Assembly: GCA_002254895.1 (NCBI GenBank)
Contig: NJDF01000014.1
Coordinates: 1-5,674 of the forward strand
Source of the DNA: Thermoprotei archaeon ex4572_64
GTDB taxonomy: Archaea > Thermoproteota > Thermoprotei > Thermoproteales > Thermocladiaceae
Direction of reading: 5' to 3'
Length of the DNA stretch: 5,674 bases
Shown here piece by piece: positions 5,334-5,674 of the stretch (positions are counted from its first letter, which is position 1; every line of letters starts with the position of its first letter). The translations under genes and the position numbers were made by a program. A model generated the notes under the pieces. That model saw only the letters and a list, made by a program, of their open reading frames with translations. It ran no database searches and was not told the DNA's origin.

Positions 5334-5674
5334 TTATAAATCGAAAGAGAATTCTTCATACTTATCTCTAGTAATTACTGTAGCATCAACACCTTCCCCT
5401 GAACCTGGATCTCTTCTCATTGCAGCTTTAACGGCTCTCACAGCCAGCTTTAAGGCTTCATCTATGGACATGTCTCTTCTATAACCATCTTCTAACACGC
5501 CAAAAGCTATAGGTGAGCCGCTACCTGTTGCTGCAAATTCAGTCTCTCTTGTCATGGTTCCAAACCAGTCGAGAGTGTATATTACAGGTCCTTCCTCAAC
5601 ATCTACACCACCAATAATGAGGTGTGCGATGTATATGAGGGGTCTACCTGAGAAGAGTATAAGTGATGCGTAGT
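5334..5674 (-). CDS. psmB: Proteasome beta subunit, C-terminal part (runs off right edge)
   Basis: These are the last 112 residues of a 20S proteasome beta subunit, the peptidase ring component of the archaeal proteasome. The frame is open to the right edge, so the true start lies beyond the window, and the ATG at 5555 is internal. Characteristic segments are PLIYIAHLIIGGVD, YTLDWFGTM, FAATGSGSPIAFGVLEDGY and the helix DEALKLAVRAVKAAMRRD. The accessory catalytic residues are kept: Ser in GSGSPIA, and Asp and Ser in RRDPGSGEG, equivalent to Asp166 and Ser169 of the Thermoplasma numbering. The N-terminal Thr nucleophile and Lys33 are outside the window, so I cannot say whether this is an active subunit or the second, non-processed type that many crenarchaea also carry. 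Retention of RDPGSGEG suggests the active type. The family is usually about 200 residues, so roughly half is present. Confidence 0.95.
   Translation of the reverse strand, partial: YASLILFSGRPLIYIAHLIIGGVDVEEGPVIYTLDWFGTMTRETEFAATGSGSPIAFGVLEDGYRRDMSIDEALKLAVRAVKAAMRRDPGSGEGVDATVITRDKYEEFSFDL

Noticed and set aside
1..5674. CRISPR array, tRNA or rRNA gene, or defence island
   Set aside because: No regularly spaced repeats, no cloverleaf or rRNA-like stretch, and no nuclease/toxin cassette beyond the decayed TnpB. The window is mostly housekeeping genes.

Overview
The window looks like chromosomal DNA of a thermophilic crenarchaeon (Thermoproteota). It is AT-rich (by eye roughly 35-40% GC), uses mostly AGA/AGG for arginine and ATA for isoleucine, and every recognisable gene is archaeal: a DUF1512 membrane protein, a Trm112-like protein, RNA polymerase subunit D (Rpo3), an Sm-like archaeal protein, the KH/metallo-beta-lactamase/beta-CASP nuclease aCPSF1 (FttA) and a proteasome beta subunit. 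Promoters are A/T boxes about 26-30 bases upstream of, or close to, the start codons, which fits the (near-)leaderless mRNAs common in this group. I cannot name the genus.

Layout. Positions 1-365 (+) carry the decayed C-terminal half of a TnpB/OrfB (IS200/IS605-type) protein. Its RuvC glutamate motif has become Lys, its reading frame switches twice, and its zinc ribbon is missing. Positions 366-480 hold no gene. The DUF1512 gene (-) runs toward this relic. A 74-125 bp region, depending on which DUF1512 start is used, separates it from the divergently transcribed trm112-like gene (+, 1773-2192). The 3' end of trm112 overlaps the 3' end of rpoD (-) by 14 bp. Upstream of rpoD on the minus strand come the Sm-like gene, fttA, and a proteasome beta gene that runs off the right edge.

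How the genes relate. The minus-strand series psmB - fttA - lsm - rpoD is a housekeeping block for protein turnover, transcription termination and RNA 3' processing, RNA binding, and RNA polymerase assembly. A recognisable TATA-like box precedes fttA and lsm, and a weaker one precedes rpoD, so these may be separate or only partly co-transcribed units rather than one tight operon. Trm112 is the activating partner of tRNA, rRNA and release-factor methyltransferases, so most of the window serves gene expression. DUF1512 is the only protein of unknown function.

I found no convincing new multi-gene system. The points most worth a second look are the TnpB fossil and the sequence just 3' of it, the unusual cysteine spacing in the ferredoxin-like insert of RpoD, the extra cysteine cluster in Trm112, the position of rpoD away from its usual ribosomal-protein operon, and the uncharacterised DUF1512 protein.
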